A stretch of DNA of 21,576 nt from DATLFA01 sp039934635 (lineage in GTDB: Bacteria > Actinomycetota > Acidimicrobiia > Acidimicrobiales > WLNW01), in NCBI GenBank assembly GCA_039934635.1, contig JBDTLT010000082.1:1-21576 (forward strand). The letters run 5' to 3'. Below, in pieces: positions 6,902 to 13,438 of the stretch; the stretch's first letter is position 1, and each line of letters starts with the position of its first letter. The position numbers and the translations under genes were made by a program. The notes under the pieces were generated by a model. That model saw only the letters and a program-made list of their open reading frames with translations, ran no database searches and had not been told where the DNA came from.

Positions 6902-7719
6902 GCGCGCTCGGCTGGCAGCTCGTCGTCGATTGGCGCGCGCTCGATGCCGCCGCACGGGAGCTGCTCGTCGGGGAACTCTGGTGCCACCCGATCTCGGGGA
7001 TGGAAGAACGCGACGACCGCGTCATCGTCGGTTTCGAGACCGAATCGGATGCCCGCGCGGCAGGGTCCGAGCTCGACGTTCCCTTCGCGATCGTGGCGGT
7101 GCTCGACGATGCGTATCTCGACGAATGGCGCCAATTTGCTCGTCCGTGGACGGTCGGAAATTTGTTCGTGCGACCCTCGTGGGTCGCGGCGCCGGTGCCA
7201 TCCGACTCGATCGAGATCGTGGTCGATCCACAGCGTGCATTCGGCAGTGGTGCGCACGCAACGACCCGATTGGCGCTCTCGCTGCTGCAACAGCTGGATC
7301 TCCGCGAGCGCACGGTGCTCGATCTGGGTTGCGGCAGCGGAGTTCTCTCTGTGGCAGCGGCCGCGCTCGGCGCGACACGCGTCGACGCCATCGACATCGA
7401 CGCCGCTGCGGTCGCAGCGACGGTCGACAACGCCGCGCGCAACGGGGTCGGCGAACGTATTCGTGCTCGCGTGGCGACGATCGATGATGTCGTCGGCGAG
7501 TTCGACGTAGTCGTCGCCAACGTCTTGCCGTCGGTTCATCGTGAGGTAGCCGAGGGCGTGCGCCGCGTCGCCTCGCGCTTCGTGATCGTCTCGGGCATGC
7601 TCGACGCACAGGTCGCCGACGTCGAGCCGCGCTACGGGGCCGGACTCGTCACCGCCCAGCGCGAAGACGGTTGGGCCGCGCTCGTGCTGCGGGTTGACCG
7701 TGCCGACCTCGGGTCATAG
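6898..7719 (+). CDS. prmA: Ribosomal protein L11 methyltransferase-like SAM-dependent methyltransferase
   Basis: The protein has 273 residues and starts at a GTG whose last two bases are the first two of the rlmB TGA (GTGA overlap). The FGSGAHATT signature (115-123) is characteristic of PrmA and links the N-terminal targeting region to the catalytic domain. The Rossmann SAM motif VLDLGCGSGVLSVAA follows (140-154), then AIDID (the acidic SAM-ribose end of strand 2) and VVANVLPSV, where the family usually has N-I-L-A. The N-terminal substrate-recognition domain is shorter than the E. coli enzyme's (293 residues in total), so strict L11 specificity is likely but not certain. Coupling to rlmB makes a pair of ribosome-modification enzymes. 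Confidence 0.85.
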   Translation: MSALGWQLVVDWRALDAAARELLVGELWCHPISGMEERDDRVIVGFETESDARAAGSELDVPFAIVAVLDDAYLDEWRQFARPWTVGNLFVRPSWVAAPVPSDSIEIVVDPQRAFGSGAHATTRLALSLLQQLDLRERTVLDLGCGSGVLSVAAAALGATRVDAIDIDAAAVAATVDNAARNGVGERIRARVATIDDVVGEFDVVVANVLPSVHREVAEGVRRVASRFVIVSGMLDAQVADVEPRYGAGLVTAQREDGWAALVLRVDRADLGS

Positions 7720-7734
7720 GGTCGCCATCGCACG

Positions 7735-7744
7735 CAGTGCACTG
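7735..7744. promoter_or_regulatory. Perfect 10-bp palindrome upstream of the flavin monooxygenase gene
   Basis: CAGTGCACTG is its own reverse complement and lies in the 41-bp gap between prmA and the monooxygenase, 17 nt before the start codon. It could be an operator half of something larger, but it does not extend beyond 10 bp and may be chance. Confidence 0.25.
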
Positions 7745-7760
7745 AACATCGGGGGAATCT

Positions 7761-8912
7761 GTGAAGCTCGACCTTCTCTATGAGCTCCAGCCGAAGGTGA
7801 AGCCGTGGGCCAAGCCCCATCCATACGGCCAGCGCGAAGCCGAGCAGGCAGCCTACGAAGAGGCCATCCACGAAGTCGTCCTCGCCGACTCGCTCGGCTT
7901 TCAGACCGTGTGGTTCGTAGAGCACCACTTCCGTGATGGGCGCTCCGCGTGTCCGTCCAACGAAGTGTTGCTCGGCGCGCTGTCGCGCATCACCAAGAAC
8001 ATCCGCCTCGGCTTCGGTGTGGTCTTGATGCCGCCCGGGTTCCAGCACCCGGCACGCGTCGCCGAAAAGGTCGCGGCCGTCGACATCCTCTCGCACGGTC
8101 GCGTCGAATGGGGGACCGGTCGTTCGACGCCGATGGAGCAACTGGCGTTCCATGTGCCCGCCGATGACCGTTCACGCGCGATGTGGCGTGAAGCCGTCGA
8201 GATCGTGGTCAAGATGTGGGAGCAAGAGCGTTTCAGCTGGGACAGCGATCTGTTGCAGATGCCCGAACGCATGCAGACGCCCAAGCCATTCCAAGATCCC
8301 CACCCGCCGTGCTGGCTCGCCGCGGCGGGCGAAGCGTCGGCCGCCAACGCCGGGCGCAACGGTGTCGGGCTGCTTTCGTTCGCGTTGCTGCAGCCGGTCG
8401 AAGCGATGGCCAAGCACATCCAGGTGTATCGAAACGCGCAGGCAGAGGGCAATCCGCCGCTGACGCGGGTCAAGAACGATCGCGTCGGCGCCTACACGCT
8501 CGTGCATTGCACCGATGACCTCGAAGAAGCGGCGGGCTACGGCATCTGGGATTCGGTGCGCTGGTGGTATCAGCATCTCGCGGAGTTCACGCTGCAGTGG
8601 GAGTTGCCCAATCTGAGCCCCGAAGAGCGCGAAGCGGTGTTCCCACTGCTCAAGCCCTCGATCGAGGGCAACATCGACATCCAGCGCTACACCGACGAAG
8701 ACATGATCATCGTCGGCACCCCCGAGGAATGCGTCGAAAAGATCTTGCGCTACGAAGAAGCAGGCGTCGATCAACTGCTCTGCTACGTACAGTTCGGGAC
8801 ACTGCCGCACGAGAAGGTCATGCGCAATCTCGAACTCCTCGGTACAAAGGTGATCCCTGAACTCGAGCGGCGCGGCCATCGGGTCGATTACAAGGCGCTC
8901 TTCGGAAAGTAG
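7761..8912 (+). CDS. LLM-class (bacterial luciferase-like) flavin-dependent oxidoreductase
   Basis: The protein has 383 residues. A GTG start at 7761 follows the purine run GGGGGAA by a few bases. The fold is the luciferase-like TIM barrel, shown by the N-terminal strand KLDLLYEL, the ADSLGFQTVWFVEHHF segment that is typical of the family, LGFGVVLMPP, the VEWGTGRS loop, and the late GTPEECVEKILRYEEAG helix. Members use FMNH2 or F420 from a partner reductase to oxidise organic substrates. The HHF motif and overall length fit the FMN group, but the cofactor cannot be settled by eye. No reductase gene is adjacent. It is likely a stand-alone gene, since a hairpin follows its stop. The substrate is unknown. 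Confidence 0.88.
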   Translation: MKLDLLYELQPKVKPWAKPHPYGQREAEQAAYEEAIHEVVLADSLGFQTVWFVEHHFRDGRSACPSNEVLLGALSRITKNIRLGFGVVLMPPGFQHPARVAEKVAAVDILSHGRVEWGTGRSTPMEQLAFHVPADDRSRAMWREAVEIVVKMWEQERFSWDSDLLQMPERMQTPKPFQDPHPPCWLAAAGEASAANAGRNGVGLLSFALLQPVEAMAKHIQVYRNAQAEGNPPLTRVKNDRVGAYTLVHCTDDLEEAAGYGIWDSVRWWYQHLAEFTLQWELPNLSPEEREAVFPLLKPSIEGNIDIQRYTDEDMIIVGTPEECVEKILRYEEAGVDQLLCYVQFGTLPHEKVMRNLELLGTKVIPELERRGHRVDYKALFGK

Positions 8913-8918
8913 TTGCAC

Positions 8919-8933
8919 GAGCCCGAGCGGCTC
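8919..8933 (+). terminator. Hairpin with CGAGC loop after the monooxygenase gene
   Basis: GAGCC (8919-8923) pairs with GGCTC (8929-8933) around the loop CGAGC, beginning 7 nt after the TAG. There is no T-tract. The 11-mer GCCCGAGCGGC at its core also forms the two hairpins at 10235-10249 and 10268-10282, so it may belong to a recurring 3'-end element. Confidence 0.4.
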
Positions 8934-8949
8934 TGGAAGCGGGGCATAG

Positions 8950-9108
8950 ATGGACATGATCTCGGGCCTGCGGTACGCGGCCCAGAAGAAGAAGGAAGAA
9001 GAAGAGGCGGCGGCGCGTAAAGCGGCCGCCGAGGCAGAGGGCACTTCGGAGGAGACCGCGGCGGGGGCCGACAGCCCCGCGGGGACCGACAAGTCCACCG
9101 ACAGCTAA
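8950..9108 (+). CDS. Possible small highly charged protein (52 residues)
   Basis: An ATG at 8950 opens a 52-codon frame ending in TAA at 9106-9108. GGGG at 8941-8944 is a modest ribosome-binding candidate. The product starts MDMISGLRYAAQ. It then has a Lys/Glu/Ala-rich helix (KKKEEEE at 13-19, continuing to about 30) and a flexible Ser/Thr/Gly/Asp tail. Third positions are GC-rich, like real genes here. An ATG two codons later is equally possible. I recognise no family; the charged helix could bind nucleic acid or a partner protein. The ORF is short and repetitive, so it may not be real. Confidence 0.45.
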   Translation: MDMISGLRYAAQKKKEEEEAAARKAAAEAEGTSEETAAGADSPAGTDKSTDS

Positions 9109-9151
9109 AGGTGGCCTATCCGCGCGGTGCTCCCACTATCGTGGGCCACTC

Positions 9152-9224
9152 GCCGGGTTAGCTCAGTCGGTAGAGCAACGACCTTGTAAGTCGAAGGTCG
9201 CGGGTTCGACTCCCGCACCCGGCT
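9152..9224 (+). tRNA. tRNA-Thr (anticodon TGT)
   Basis: This is a full 73-nt cloverleaf. The acceptor stem pairs GCCGGGT (9152-9158) with ACCCGGC (9217-9223), with discriminator T9224. The D stem is GCTC/GAGC, the anticodon loop CTTGTAA has TGT at 9185-9187 (reads ACA, threonine), and the T arm is GCGGG-TTCGACT-CCCGC. The outermost anticodon-stem pair is an A-A mismatch. CCA is not encoded and must be added enzymatically. A TATCGT at 9137-9142 could serve as its -10 box, within the loop of a small CCCAC/GTGGG hairpin. Confidence 0.97.
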
Positions 9225-9317
9225 CGTCTCCAGTCGCCTCCGGGCGGTTCTTCACGTCATTCCATAGCTGCCGAGCATCCTTGTATCGACCCCTCCGGTC
9301 GGCCAGGCTTGGGTGTA

Positions 9318-9593
9318 ATGGAGCCGTCAGAACGTCAGTTGACCGAACGAGAACGTGCCATCCTCGATTTCGAGGGCACATGGTGGTCCGAGCCGGGATC
9401 GAAGGAGCGCGCGATCAGGGATCGCTTCGAGCTCTCCGCGACTCGCTACTACCAGTTGTTGAACGAGGTGATCGATCTTTCTGGTGCGCTTGCGTATGAT
9501 CCCCTCGTTGTACGGCGGCTACGCCGCCAACGAGACCGGCGACGGCGGGCACGCTTCGAAGGTCGTCCGATCGAGGAGCGTCCTGGGCGATGA
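9318..9593 (+). CDS. DUF3263 family protein
   Basis: The protein has 91 residues. Actinobacterial DUF3263 proteins share the core seen here: LTERERAILDFE (8-19), a WW pair at 22-23, RDRFELSATRYYQLLN (34-49) and the DPLVVRRLRRQR basic tail. The middle part looks like a helix-turn-helix with a conserved ATRYYQ helix, suggesting DNA binding, but the role is unknown. I used ATG 9318; a TTG three codons earlier is possible, and neither has a strong Shine-Dalgarno. The stop overlaps the LytR_C start (ATGA). This gene order matches Rv0430-Rv0431 of M. tuberculosis. Confidence 0.85.
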   Translation: MEPSERQLTERERAILDFEGTWWSEPGSKERAIRDRFELSATRYYQLLNEVIDLSGALAYDPLVVRRLRRQRDRRRRARFEGRPIEERPGR

Positions 9594-10186
9594 CAGCTAC
9601 GCGGCGGGGTGAGGGGTTCGGGCGGTCTGCCAGCGACGCGGCGCTGCGCGGCGCGCTCCTCGTCGCCGTCGCGGTGATCATCGGGGCTCTGCTCATCTGG
9701 CGGGGCCACACGGACGACAACAACGGCGGCAGCCTCAACACGGGCACCGGTCCGACGACGTCGCGCGCCGCCAACGTCACCACCTCGCGCGGTGGTGTCA
9801 CGACGCGGACCCCGGTGACGACGCCCGGCGTGACCACGCCGATCGGCTCGACGCGCCAGGCCAGCCAAGTCAAGGTGCTCACCGCGAACGGGTCCGGGGT
9901 GGATGGCTATGCGACGCAAGTCGCGCAAAAGCTCGCCACGGGTAGCTACGCGTCGATCGGCGCCGAGAACGCCAAGGCCGGTCAGGCCAACACCGTGATC
10001 TACTACCGCGACACCTATCAAGAAGACGCGCGGGCGCTGGCCGTGTTCCTCGGGGCCAGCGCCAACGTCGTGCAAGCGATGCCGGCCAGCCTCACCGACA
10101 AGCTCGACCAAGCCGTCGTGAACCGGGCGCAGGGCGCCAATATCGTGATCATCCTGGGTGCCGATAAAGAGGTAAAGGTGGGATAG
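9590..10186 (+). CDS. LytR C-terminal domain (LytR_C) membrane protein
   Basis: The protein has 198 residues. A short cytoplasmic N-terminus (basic, 1-20) precedes a single membrane span (about 21-37). A Thr/Ser/Gly-rich extracytoplasmic linker follows (41-90), then a LytR_C domain (about 93-192) starting VKVLTANGSG and ending IVIILGAD. There is no LytR-CpsA-Psr catalytic domain, so it is not itself a wall-polymer ligase. The M. tuberculosis counterpart in the same context (Rv0431, VirR) affects envelope integrity and vesicle release, and a similar envelope role is inferred here. The ATG overlaps the TGA of the DUF3263 gene, so the two are translationally coupled. Confidence 0.88.
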   Translation: MTATRRGEGFGRSASDAALRGALLVAVAVIIGALLIWRGHTDDNNGGSLNTGTGPTTSRAANVTTSRGGVTTRTPVTTPGVTTPIGSTRQASQVKVLTANGSGVDGYATQVAQKLATGSYASIGAENAKAGQANTVIYYRDTYQEDARALAVFLGASANVVQAMPASLTDKLDQAVVNRAQGANIVIILGADKEVKVG

Positions 10187-10193
10187 TGGCGGC

Positions 10194-11303
10194 GTGACCG
10201 CCCGCCGCCCCGCCCGCCAAAAGGCGCGAAAAGAGGGCCCGAGCGGCCCTTCTCAGAGCGGGACAGAGGGCCCGAGCGGCCCAATCGAGAGCGGAAGCAA
10301 GGCTTTTCGCGTGCTCGCCGCGCCGGACAAATTCAGGGGCACGGGCACCGCGCGCGAAATCGCCGGAGCGATCGCCCGGGGGGCCGCGGTCGCGGGGGCC
10401 GAGTGCGACGAATGTCCTCTGGCCGACGGCGGCGAGGGCACTCTCGATGCGCTGGGCGGTGCGAATCGCTCGAGCCTCGTCACCGGTCCGCTCGGTGATG
10501 CGGTCACCGCGCCGTGGCGCCTGGTCGCGGGCACGGCCGTCATCGAGATGGCGGCGGCGTCGGGTTTGGGTCTGCTGGGCGGGCCCGAGAAGAACGATCC
10601 GCTCGCGGCGTCGACCACCGGCACCGGCGAGCTCATCGCGAATGCCATCGACGCCGGCGCGCGCCGCATCGTGGTGGGCGTGGGTGGGTCGGCCACCACC
10701 GATGGTGGGTTCGGCGCGTTGCGGGCGATGTACCCGCTGCCGCGCCTGCGTGGCATCGAGATCATCGTGGCGTGTGATGTACGCACGATCTTCGTCGATG
10801 CGGCGCCCATCTTTGCTCCGCAAAAGGGGGCTTCACCGACGCAAGTAACGCTGCTGCAACGCCGCCTCGAACGGCTGGCGCAGGTCTATCGCGACGAATA
10901 CGGCGTCGACGTGGCCTCGTTGCCCCGCTCGGGGGCGGCCGGCGGTCTGGCCGGCGGTCTCGCCGCGATCGGGGCCAAGCTCGTCGACGGGTTCGCGTTG
11001 GTGGCCGAGGAAGTCGCGTTGGCCGAGCGCATGCGCGACGTCGACCTCGTCATCACGGGCGAAGGATTCCTCGACGAGCAGTCCTTCGACGGCAAAGTCG
11101 TGGGGGGCGTCGTCGAGTTGGCGGCCCACACCGGCATTCCGGTGCTGGCAATCGTGGGCGACGTGTTCGACGACGCGGACACGAGGGTCGAGACCGTCGC
11201 ATTGGCCGCGCGTTTCGGTCGCGAGCGCGCCCTGTCGGACACACTCGTCTGTGTCGAGCAGGCAGTCAGCGAGTGGCTGGCCGCGCGCCGTTGTGACGGT
11301 TGA
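10194..11303 (+). CDS. Glycerate kinase (GlxK/GarK family)
   Basis: The frame has 369 residues from GTG 10194. It phosphorylates D-glycerate, to 2-phosphoglycerate in most members of this family. Family motifs in order are LAAPDKFRG (41-49), PLADGGEGT (75-83), TTGTGELI (141-148), GGSATTDGG (164-172), ACDV (193-196), FAPQKGA (207-213) and ITGEGFLDEQSFDGK (287-301). The segment between DGG and ACDV is about 25-30 residues shorter than usual, so this is a compact version. The start is uncertain: the first 39 residues are low-complexity, encode EGPSGP twice and overlap two hairpins. A GTG at 10311 with AAGG 8 nt upstream gives a 330-residue protein starting at the conserved core. The 3' end overlaps the minus-strand 71-residue gene by 38 bp. 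Confidence 0.88.
   Translation: MTARRPARQKARKEGPSGPSQSGTEGPSGPIESGSKAFRVLAAPDKFRGTGTAREIAGAIARGAAVAGAECDECPLADGGEGTLDALGGANRSSLVTGPLGDAVTAPWRLVAGTAVIEMAAASGLGLLGGPEKNDPLAASTTGTGELIANAIDAGARRIVVGVGGSATTDGGFGALRAMYPLPRLRGIEIIVACDVRTIFVDAAPIFAPQKGASPTQVTLLQRRLERLAQVYRDEYGVDVASLPRSGAAGGLAGGLAAIGAKLVDGFALVAEEVALAERMRDVDLVITGEGFLDEQSFDGKVVGGVVELAAHTGIPVLAIVGDVFDDADTRVETVALAARFGRERALSDTLVCVEQAVSEWLAARRCDG
10235..10282 (+). repeat. Tandem pair of identical hairpins (33-bp spacing)
   Basis: A 17-bp sequence, GAGGGCCCGAGCGGCCC, occurs at 10233-10249 and again at 10266-10282. Each copy folds as GGGCC/GGCCC around CGAGC (10235-10249 and 10268-10282). The 33-bp spacing is 11 codons, so in the glycerate kinase frame both encode EGPSGP. 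They lie 47-96 bp after the LytR_C stop and may be terminators for that gene, with the kinase starting later. Confidence 0.6.
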
Positions 11304-11481
11304 GTTGTTTGATCTGCAGCAGCGCGTGAGCTACACGCGCCAGCGGATCGGGTTCATCGTGGGCCTGGATCACCTCGAGCGCGTCGAGGGTCGGGTAGCC
11401 GGCGAGAAAGCCGACCAGTTCGGCGAGACGAAGATCGTCTCGGCGTAGCTCGGTTTCGGGTTGGAGGGTTGCTGTTGTCAT
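11266..11481 (-). CDS. Small protein of unknown function (71 residues) with strong ribosome-binding site
   Basis: The ATG at 11481 (minus strand) follows AAAGGAGG (11494-11487) by 5 nt. This is a near-perfect anti-16S match, the best in the window, and the main reason to believe the gene. The product is acidic in the middle and mostly helical. It has a polar N-terminus (1-12), then DLRLAELVGFLAGYP, EVIQAHDEPDPLARVAHALL and a basic tail. There are no Cys, no membrane segment and no recognised domain. Its last 13 codons overlap the 3' end of the glycerate kinase gene on the opposite strand. It lies downstream of gpgS on the same strand behind a structured 110-nt spacer, and could be read through from gpgS. 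Confidence 0.65.
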   Translation of the reverse strand: MTTATLQPETELRRDDLRLAELVGFLAGYPTLDALEVIQAHDEPDPLARVAHALLQIKQLNRHNGARPATR

Positions 11482-11486
11482 GTCCC

Positions 11487-11591
11487 CCTCCTTTCATCTG
11501 AGGCGGGCGGGGACTCCCGGTAGGTCACTCGGCCCACCGTGGTGAGCCACTTGGCCTACGAAAGTCCTTTCGGCGCGCACGGCAGCGGTCT
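11487..11591 (-). promoter_or_regulatory. Structured spacer between gpgS and the 71-residue gene
   Basis: Read on the minus strand, this stretch contains three foldable elements. They are CGAAA/TTTCG (11572-11559), a 38-nt imperfect dyad with TAGG/CCTA ends and a GGC-CACC/GGTG-GCC core (11558-11521), and a short GGG/CCC stem near 11519-11509. The AAAGGAGG ribosome-binding site (11494-11487) follows. It may hold the gpgS terminator, the promoter of the small gene, or a cis-acting RNA. I match it to no known riboswitch. Confidence 0.4.
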
Positions 11592-12500
11592 TTAGGAAAA
11601 CTTCGGGCCGTTGCCGCGACGGTGTTCATACGGCGCCACGGTGTTCATCGGTGGCAGCTCGTGCGCGTGCACGGCAGCCGGTGCCATGCCGGGCCGGATC
11701 AATACTTCGGACTCGCCAACCGCGCCCGGCATTGCCCTGCGCATGATGACTTGCATGATCGTCATCGCCTGTGGGCCGAGTTCTTTCAGCGTGCGGTTGC
11801 GGTGCAGGCGCGTACCGAGGTCGACCTGTGCCATGACGTCGACTCCCCATCCCGCGGCGATGTCGATGAGCAGCCCGACCTCGACGCCGTAACCGGCCAC
11901 GAACGGCACCTCTTCGAAGAGCCATCGGCGGCCCGCATACTCGCCCGACAGCGGCTGCATGAACGCGGTCAGCTCGGGGAAGAACATCGACATCAGGGGC
12001 CGAGCCACCAGCTCGGTGACCCGACCGCCACCGTCGCCCGCAGCACTGAGGGGACGGCGATAGAAGCCTTTCACGTAGGCGATGTCGTCGTCGGTGAGGA
12101 GCGGCCCGAGCAGGCCGGTGACGAAGTGCGGGGCGAAGTTCGTCACGTCGGCGTCGCACCACACGATGATGTCCCCGCTCGACGCGTAGATCGTCTTCCA
12201 CATCGCCATGCCCTTGCCGGGACCCTCACCGTGGTCGGGCAGCGTGCTCGCTGCCGCGACCACCACTGCCCCCGCATCGGACGCGACCTGCCGGGTGGCG
12301 TCGGTGGAGCCGTCGTCCATCACGAGAATCTCGTCGATCAGCGGGACGCGCTGAACGAGCGCGTCGCGCAGCCGCCCGACGATCGTGCCGACCGTTGCCT
12401 GTTCGTTGCGCGCGGGGAGGCACACCGAGATGCGCTGGCTTCCCTTGGCCTCGAGCAGTGACACGGGGTCGAAGTCGTGGTGGTCGTAGGTGCGGACCAT
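11592..12500 (-). CDS. gpgS: Glucosyl-3-phosphoglycerate synthase
   Basis: The protein has 302 residues (GT81 family, retaining). It transfers glucose from an NDP-glucose donor to 3-phosphoglycerate, the first step towards glucosylglycerate and, in mycobacteria, methylglucose lipopolysaccharides. Visible features are the GT-A nucleotide motif ISVCLPARNEQ (24-34), MDDGSTDATR (61-70), GPGKGMAMWK (93-102), the metal-binding D-A-D at 116-118, GGGRVTELVARPL (157-169), QPLSGEYAG (182-190), GYGVEVGLLID (203-213) and His234 in RLHRNR. Everything upstream of ATG 12500 in frame is non-conserved, so I start there. No Shine-Dalgarno is present, but a TACGGT box sits 7 nt upstream. No gpgP phosphatase is seen in the window. 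Confidence 0.94.
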   Translation of the reverse strand: MVRTYDHHDFDPVSLLEAKGSQRISVCLPARNEQATVGTIVGRLRDALVQRVPLIDEILVMDDGSTDATRQVASDAGAVVVAAASTLPDHGEGPGKGMAMWKTIYASSGDIIVWCDADVTNFAPHFVTGLLGPLLTDDDIAYVKGFYRRPLSAAGDGGGRVTELVARPLMSMFFPELTAFMQPLSGEYAGRRWLFEEVPFVAGYGVEVGLLIDIAAGWGVDVMAQVDLGTRLHRNRTLKELGPQAMTIMQVIMRRAMPGAVGESEVLIRPGMAPAAVHAHELPPMNTVAPYEHRRGNGPKFS

Positions 12501-12507
12501 CGCGGCG

Positions 12508-12513
12508 ACCGTA
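12508..12513 (-). promoter_or_regulatory. Candidate -10 box for a leaderless gpgS mRNA
   Basis: On the minus strand TACGGT is followed by exactly 7 nt and then ATG 12500. The gene lacks a Shine-Dalgarno. The spacing puts the mRNA start at the A of the ATG. No -35 box is evident. Confidence 0.4.
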
Positions 12514-12672
12514 CACGCCAGCGATGGACCTCCGGAAAGCCATCTCTCAGGGAATGCCGGCGGGTCGCCCGAGGTTGGATACGGCGACTCGGTCATGGCC
12601 GCGAGGTCGTGGCCACTAGCATCGCGACCCGCGAACCCGACACCTGCCGAGTGAGAAGCGAAGGCCAGCAAG

Positions 12673-12948
12673 ATGAGCGTCACCGTACGAGTACCAACCA
12701 CCCTGCGCACCCTGACCGGGGGCGAGTCAGAGGTGGCCGTAGCCGGAGACACGGTCGGCGAGGTGCTCTCGGCCCTCGAGACCGCCCACCCGGGCTTTCG
12801 TGAGCGCATCCTCGACGAGAACGGCAAGCTGCGCCGCTTCGTCAACGTGTTCGTCTCCGACGACGACATCCGCTTCCTCGACGGCCTGTCGACCAAGGTG
12901 CCCGACGGCGAGACCGTCGCCATCATCCCCGCGGTTGCCGGCGGCTGA
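12673..12948 (+). CDS. cysO: Ubiquitin-like sulfur carrier protein, CysO/MoaD type
   Basis: The protein has 91 residues with a beta-grasp fold and the required C-terminal Gly-Gly (PAVAGG). In this family the Gly-Gly is adenylylated and turned into a thiocarboxylate that donates sulfur. It closely resembles M. tuberculosis CysO (Rv1335) in the VTVRVPTTLR start, LTGGESEVAVAGDT, KLRRFVNVFVSDDDIRF and the VAIIPAVAGG end, so cysteine synthesis from O-phosphoserine is a more likely use than molybdopterin synthesis. The usual partners (CysM, Mec, MoeZ) are not in the window, so the pathway assignment rests on similarity alone. A TAGCAT at 12617-12622 may be part of its promoter. Confidence 0.85.
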   Translation: MSVTVRVPTTLRTLTGGESEVAVAGDTVGEVLSALETAHPGFRERILDENGKLRRFVNVFVSDDDIRFLDGLSTKVPDGETVAIIPAVAGG

Positions 12949-13033
12949 CGCCCGGTCCAAACGGCACAACTGGGTGGGCCGCGGGTCCATTTCCGTTCAA
13001 GCCCTGCCGCCCTCGCGCCGAACACCCCTGGCG

Positions 13034-13384
13034 ATGGCGCAGGTATTGGTGATCGACGACGACCCCCGGGTATTGCGCTACGCGACCCTGCTGTTGCAGT
13101 TCGAGGGTCATCGCGTGCGCACCGAGTCGAGCTATGACGACGGCTTGGCCGCGATCGCCGAGGCCGGCTTCGACGTAGTGCTGGTGGACGTCCGTCTGGG
13201 CGGCACGAGCGGGCTCGACTTGCTTGCCGCCGCTCGCCGCGCCGGGTACCTGCGGGGGGTGCGCGTCGTGCTGCATACGAGCGAGCCGTGGGACGAGATC
13301 TGCTCGGCCGCCGGTTCTCTCGGTCTGGCCGATGTGGTGGCCAAACCGGCCGAGCCCCGGTCCCTCCTTCGCGCCGTCGCGTAA
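13034..13384 (+). CDS. Single-domain response regulator (CheY-like receiver)
   Basis: The protein has 116 residues, all receiver domain. The acidic pocket (Asp8, Asp9 in VIDDDPR), phospho-acceptor Asp52 (VVLVDVRLGG), Thr82 (LHTSEP) and Lys104 (AKPAEP) are all present, so it should be phosphorylated by a histidine kinase. There is no output domain and no kinase gene nearby. It must act through protein contacts or as a phosphate sink or relay. ATG 13034 has no clear ribosome-binding site; the 85-bp gap after cysO contains an in-frame GTG but nothing conserved. The stop lies 12 bp before the first CIRCE operator of groEL. Confidence 0.88.
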   Translation: MAQVLVIDDDPRVLRYATLLLQFEGHRVRTESSYDDGLAAIAEAGFDVVLVDVRLGGTSGLDLLAAARRAGYLRGVRVVLHTSEPWDEICSAAGSLGLADVVAKPAEPRSLLRAVA

Positions 13385-13396
13385 CGCCCGACGGTT

Positions 13397-13423
13397 TTGG
13401 CACTCGCGGGTTGCGATTGCTAA
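13397..13423 (+). promoter_or_regulatory. CIRCE operator (distal copy)
   Basis: TTGGCACTC, nine bases, then GATTGCTAA. Against the CIRCE consensus (TTAGCACTC-N9-GAGTGCTAA) each arm has one mismatch. CIRCE binds the repressor HrcA, which depends on GroEL to stay folded, so transcription rises when chaperonin is titrated by stress. Confidence 0.8.
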
Positions 13424-13438
13424 CCGAAGGTGCTTGGA

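Noticed and set aside
9131..9145. CCCAC/GTGGG hairpin before tRNA-Thr as a terminator
   Set aside because: Only 5 bp with no T-tract, and its loop (TATC) is better explained as part of a possible -10 box for the tRNA.
9163..9381. A 72-codon minus-strand frame containing the GAGVEPATF peptide
   Set aside because: This peptide is the well-known artefact of translating the reverse complement of a tRNA (here tRNA-Thr). The rest of the frame has no integrase-like or other support.
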